Source: Cytophagales bacterium (lineage in GTDB: Bacteria > Bacteroidota > Bacteroidia > Cytophagales > ES-bin-26). From it: a stretch of 9,520 nucleotides of DNA. The position numbers and the translations under genes were made by a program. Positions 7,701 through 9,520 of the stretch are shown here, one piece after another. The notes beneath the pieces are model-generated. The model saw only the letters and a program-made list of their open reading frames with translations. It ran no database searches and had not been told where the DNA came from. The DNA lies in NCBI GenBank assembly GCA_014379925.1, contig JACMKY010000080.1, forward strand, positions 1 through 9,520, read 5' to 3'. Each line of letters starts with the position of its first letter. Positions within the stretch are counted from its first letter, which is position 1.

Positions 7701-7860
7701 CCACGAGAAAGCCCACATCCTGGCGGCGCTTCGCCGCACCAACGGGCGGGTCCGGGGAATTGGCGGCGCGGCGGCGTTGCTGGGCATCAAACCCACCACG
7801 CTCGAATCACGGATGGAGAAACTGGGCATCGTAAAAGAGCGCGGGTTCCGGTCATCGTGA
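4747..7860 (+). CDS. Sigma-54-dependent response regulator, REC-GAF-GAF-GAF-AAA+-Fis
   Basis: I chose the ATG at 4747 (1037 residues) because the product then opens MRPTKNILVVEDD, typical of receivers. A GTG at 4693, overlapping the kinase stop, would add 18 proline-rich residues. The REC domain (about 5-122) has the acidic pair E11/D12-D13, phospho-acceptor D56 in VLLDITMPG, T83 and K105. Three successive GAF-like domains follow (about 155-327, 340-510, 522-690), each opening with a similar helix (LLFELSNAIATV, LLLEISEALSNI, ELRLAVNNAVVT). The sigma-54 AAA+ domain (about 719-950) has Walker A GETGTGKE (749-756), a sigma-54-contact loop GSFTGA (796-801), Walker B GGTLFLDE (814-821) and arginine-finger segment RSDLFFRLNV. 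A Fis-type HTH lies at about 990-1030. It should form hexamers and remodel RpoN holoenzyme at -24/-12 promoters. A proline-rich insert within GAF3 is coded by C-rich DNA including a C8 run. The gene is 50 bp downstream of the kinase, presumably one operon. Target promoters and GAF ligands are unknown. Confidence 0.95.
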   Translation: MRPTKNILVVEDDLIVAQDLKGTLENLGYAVPDTSRNVDEALQTLAEYPVDLVLLDITMPGSRNGIDLANLLNERGVPFVFLTAHSDARTLERAKATRPYGYLVKPFHNADIGPNVEIALYRHANEQLEKKLAVERIEKEQALAQLRLRFVEEERELLFELSNAIATVRETKDLLPVLREKLQPIFRFSEAVIAVRTDDRHYQYKVWLPSQEASHLGGPPLGGIPHPRYLGPEAMQAEDGFGAWLSGSARVFRLEAGSTSRPDGPHERMMIDLGRTEALGSPLCNQGEPFGFLWFCYPPATLPPEKMPLFQAVADQLSVAMRNVLAYEEISRREKEKTLLLEISEALSNIREKRALVGVLDACVPPLLGGAGQKSGLFVLDADGRHHSDWMVAFTDGSHAINQQLAQRLPEKFRHATTSVAYLADQPGAGRYDWRSLLEKGYDHPHRPTMWETGLFHGLAAPLRYGEKTLGMFALHTNRAEEFSDRQLPLFEAVCSLIAVAVANLLATDELVEQRELRELRLAVNNAVVTLQDPEAIFTAIAGAVNRVIPLDTFGVWQSEPGGQVPDLRFFTKTGDQFQPTSPAPSHPPRPAPLESPATWMANLTRVPAGPLINTGEAYLEHCRNNPTARWAHETFGVRSSVSIPILLRNRPPCLLLLGSRSPYAFVEKDLETMLAICPQIVLSLENRFAFEQVSALQARLAQENVYLQEEIKHTSNPEEMVGESASLRAVSEKIRQVARTDATVLIEGETGTGKELVARAIHQASRRKDQILVKVNCATLPRELIESELFGHEKGSFTGAFERRTGKFELAHGGTLFLDEIGEMPLELQTKLLRVIQEREFERLGGNTPVKVDVRILVATNKHLEKEAVAGRFRSDLFFRLNVFPITVPPLRERREDIALLAMHFATKAGKKMGKTIRGITPQALQEMMAHPWYGNIRELEHVIEHSVIVAPSDQLTLGRPLRPEGPAEPPTYPETREMPTLADHEKAHILAALRRTNGRVRGIGGAAALLGIKPTTLESRMEKLGIVKERGFRSS

Positions 7861-7895
7861 TCCCGGCGTTCGGTTCGGGAAAGCCGTTCCGGGGT
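7861..7895. other. Short convergent intergenic gap
   Basis: Thirty-five bases separate the stop codons of the sigma-54 regulator and the DHOR gene. The sequence is G+C-rich and has overlapping short complementary segments, such as TCCCG (7861-7865) with CGGGA (7876-7880) and CCCGG (7862-7866) with CCGGG (7889-7893). No T-tract follows in either direction, so I cannot call an intrinsic terminator. Confidence 0.4.
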
Positions 7896-9518
7896 TCAGA
7901 GTGATTTCAGGAACGTGACCAGCGCGTCGCGGTCCTGCTGGGGAAGACGCTTCACGTATTCGGCCGACTTGGCGGCCTCGCCCCCGTGCCACATAATGGC
8001 TTCCATCAGGTTGCGGGCGCGGCCGTCGTGCAAAAAGAAACTGTGGCCATTGACGGTTTCGGTGAGGCCAATGCCCCACAAAGGCGGCGTGCGCCACTCC
8101 GAGCCGGTGGCCTCGAAGTCGGGTCGGTTGTCGGCCAAACCCGGACCCATGTCGTGCAGCAGCAAGTCGGTGAAGGGGGCAATGGTCTGGTTGGCGACTT
8201 CCGGCACGCCAAGTGGTGACGTGTCGTCGTCCTGGTCATCATCGTCGTCGTCCTGGTCATCATCGTCGTCGTCCTGGTCATCGTCGTCGTCCTGGTCTTT
8301 GTCTTTATTATCTTTGTCTTTATTGTCTTTGTATTTGTCGTCTTCAATCCGGAGCGTACCCGTGCGCAGGATTGGCACGTGGCAGGCGCCGCAGTTGGCC
8401 TGCAGAAAAATCGCCCGGCCCGCCACCACCAGCGGGTCGGTGATGTTACGCAGGGCGGGTACGCCCAGGGTTCGGGTGTAGAAGGTCACGGCGTCGAGTT
8501 CCCGGCCGGTGATGTCGGTTTGGGTCACCACGTGGTTGTCGTCGTCATCGTCGTTCTTGTCGCCCTTCTTGTTGCGGCCGCCACCGGAAACGTTGGATTC
8601 CAGGGCGAAGTAGGGGGTAGTGATACCCAGGTCGCCGTTGTAAGCAGCCGCGTTTTGCTGAAGCAGCGTGGGCTGGTTGGCCTTCCAGCCGAAACGACCC
8701 AGGCGGGTGCCCCGCACGGCGGCGTTCCACACGTAGTTGGGCCGCCCCGAAATGCCATCGCCGTTGCGATCTTTCTCGTCGGCCAACGCCAGGATGGTCG
8801 ATTCCGCTACGGCCTCCAGCAGCCCCAGGCCCGCCACTTGCGGTCCGATCCGCGGAGAAATCAACGCGCCGGCCGGCAGGGTGTTGCCACCCGGCGTCGG
8901 GCTGAACGTGTAATTGGGCGAGCGCAGGGTATACGACTGCCCGTCAATGTACTGACGCACCTGTTCCAGGTAGGTAGTGTTCACCTTGCCTTCGACACTG
9001 CTCAACACGCGGAGGCCTCCGGCCTCGGAAATGGGCTGGATCTGGTCGCCGAAGCCAGGCACGGGTTTGGGACCTCCGTCGGGGCCCTTGCCGGGCAAGC
9101 TCACCCGGAAGAGCAATTGCGGGACGGTGCCGGACTGCGGCGCCTTGGAACGGCCGCTGCCCACGTGGCAGGCATCGCACTGGTCGTTGTTCCACAAAGG
9201 AGCCAATTGGAGGGGAGTAAACTCCCGGCTAAATCCCGTCTTGCCCTCCAGGTGCTGCGCCAGGTGGGTGCCGCCCAGATTGGGGGCGGGCAGAGCAAAG
9301 GCGTCGGCACCGGTGGACAGGATGGTGGTGGCCCCACCTGCCTCAAAAAAGCCCATCAGCATCTGTTCAACGGCAGCCCAGTCGGTTTCCGTAGCCATCT
9401 TCTTGGCGGTGGCATCGGAGGTGGCCAGGGCTTCAAGCGGCGGTTTCTCACAGGCCGCCAGCGCCGCCGTCAGTAAAACACCAGCAGTAACTTTACGGAA
9501 AGTACGGATTTGTTTCAT
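7896..9518 (-). CDS. DUF1111/DHOR di-heme c-type cytochrome lipoprotein with acidic insertions
   Basis: The 540-residue product starts at the ATG at 9518, two bases from the window edge. A basic N-terminus and hydrophobic core lead to lipobox Cys23, so it is probably an envelope lipoprotein. Two heme c sites are visible: CDACH (114-118) and CGACH (376-380). Family hallmarks of the di-haem oxidoreductase/putative peroxidase group (Pfam PF06537, DUF1111) are the DEKDRNGDGISGRPN Ca-site-like loop (248-261), PFTDLLLHDMGPGLADNRPD (448-467), SEWRTPPLWGIGLT (473-486) and FFLHDGRARNLMEAIMWHGG (494-513). The likely role is extracytoplasmic electron transfer or peroxide chemistry; no member-specific substrate can be read. 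Two insertions break the family pattern: a Gly/Lys/Asp stretch at 312-328 and a Lys/Asp/Asn then Asp/Gln tract at 395-433, between heme 2 and the LLLHDMG block. The promoter lies outside the window. The gene converges on the sigma-54 regulator with a 35-bp gap and shows no clear U-tailed terminator there. Confidence 0.95.
   Translation of the reverse strand: MKQIRTFRKVTAGVLLTAALAACEKPPLEALATSDATAKKMATETDWAAVEQMLMGFFEAGGATTILSTGADAFALPAPNLGGTHLAQHLEGKTGFSREFTPLQLAPLWNNDQCDACHVGSGRSKAPQSGTVPQLLFRVSLPGKGPDGGPKPVPGFGDQIQPISEAGGLRVLSSVEGKVNTTYLEQVRQYIDGQSYTLRSPNYTFSPTPGGNTLPAGALISPRIGPQVAGLGLLEAVAESTILALADEKDRNGDGISGRPNYVWNAAVRGTRLGRFGWKANQPTLLQQNAAAYNGDLGITTPYFALESNVSGGGRNKKGDKNDDDDDNHVVTQTDITGRELDAVTFYTRTLGVPALRNITDPLVVAGRAIFLQANCGACHVPILRTGTLRIEDDKYKDNKDKDNKDKDQDDDDDQDDDDDDQDDDDDDQDDDTSPLGVPEVANQTIAPFTDLLLHDMGPGLADNRPDFEATGSEWRTPPLWGIGLTETVNGHSFFLHDGRARNLMEAIMWHGGEAAKSAEYVKRLPQQDRDALVTFLKSL
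8220..8336. repeat. Tandem coding repeats encoding the acidic insertion of the DHOR cytochrome
   Basis: Two perfect 21-bp units (8231-8251 and 8252-8272) are followed by an 18-bp unit lacking one Asp codon (8273-8290). On the minus strand each encodes a run of Asp residues capped by one Gln. Next to them, roughly 8298-8340, is a second A+T-rich repeat family based on TTTGTCTTTATT, encoding alternating Lys, Asp and Asn. All units are multiples of three, so copy-number change would preserve the reading frame. Asp codons are almost all GAC or GAT in phase, suggesting expansion by slippage. Confidence 0.85.
8535..8585. repeat. Second low-complexity Asp/Lys-rich coding tract in the DHOR gene
   Basis: On the minus strand these bases encode residues about 312-328: Gly and Lys residues followed by five consecutive Asp residues and Asn. 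It sits between the body of the protein and the helix before heme 2. Its trinucleotide-rich DNA resembles that of the larger tract at 8220-8336, suggesting the same expansion process. Confidence 0.6.
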
Positions 9519-9520
9519 AA

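Noticed and set aside
7861..7895. Intrinsic terminator between the regulator and the DHOR gene
   Set aside because: Only short, mutually exclusive complementary segments are present and there is no T-tract on either strand.
8231..8340. CRISPR-like short regular repeat
   Set aside because: The units are directly adjacent without unique spacers, lie in phase inside a coding sequence, and are trinucleotide-based, so this is a coding minisatellite.
8379..9476. A 365-codon plus-strand frame antisense to the DHOR gene
   Set aside because: It has no motifs, and the minus strand carries two CxxCH sites and the complete DUF1111 pattern.

Overview
This window most likely comes from a GC-rich member of the Bacteroidota, probably of the Cytophagales/Spirosoma-Larkinella type. 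That placement rests on the protein style: a TPR-rich periplasmic sensor joined to a HisKA_2 kinase, lipoproteins with charged residues right after the lipobox cysteine, a DUF1111 di-heme lipoprotein, and starts without clear Shine-Dalgarno sequences. The genus is a guess.

Layout, left to right. (1) The 3' end of an unrecognised, visibly A+T-richer plus-strand gene (1-331), closed by a bidirectional hairpin terminator (334-362). (2) A minus-strand pair of lipoprotein genes: an uncharacterised protein of about 419 residues (2327-1068), followed after 28 bp by a DUF3455 lipoprotein (1039-398). (3) A divergent spacer of about 344 bp (2328-2671) with several inverted and direct repeats and only weak promoter candidates. 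(4) A plus-strand two-component pair: a TPR/HisKA_2 histidine kinase (2672-4696) and a REC-GAF-GAF-GAF-AAA+-Fis sigma-54 activator (4747-7860). (5) Convergent with these, a full-length DUF1111/DHOR di-heme c-type cytochrome lipoprotein (9518-7896) carrying unusual Asp-rich insertions encoded by a short tandem repeat.

How the parts may fit: the kinase senses through an extracytoplasmic TPR domain and probably phosphorylates the adjacent regulator, which would activate RpoN-dependent promoters. The divergent lipoprotein pair is the nearest potential target, but the one -24/-12-like site upstream of it lacks the usual GC at -12, so that link is only a hypothesis. No CRISPR array, transposase, integrase, tRNA or rRNA was seen. 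The most unusual items are the acidic repeat expansions in the cytochrome, the triple-GAF regulator paired with a HisKA_2 kinase, and the unexplained lipoprotein family.
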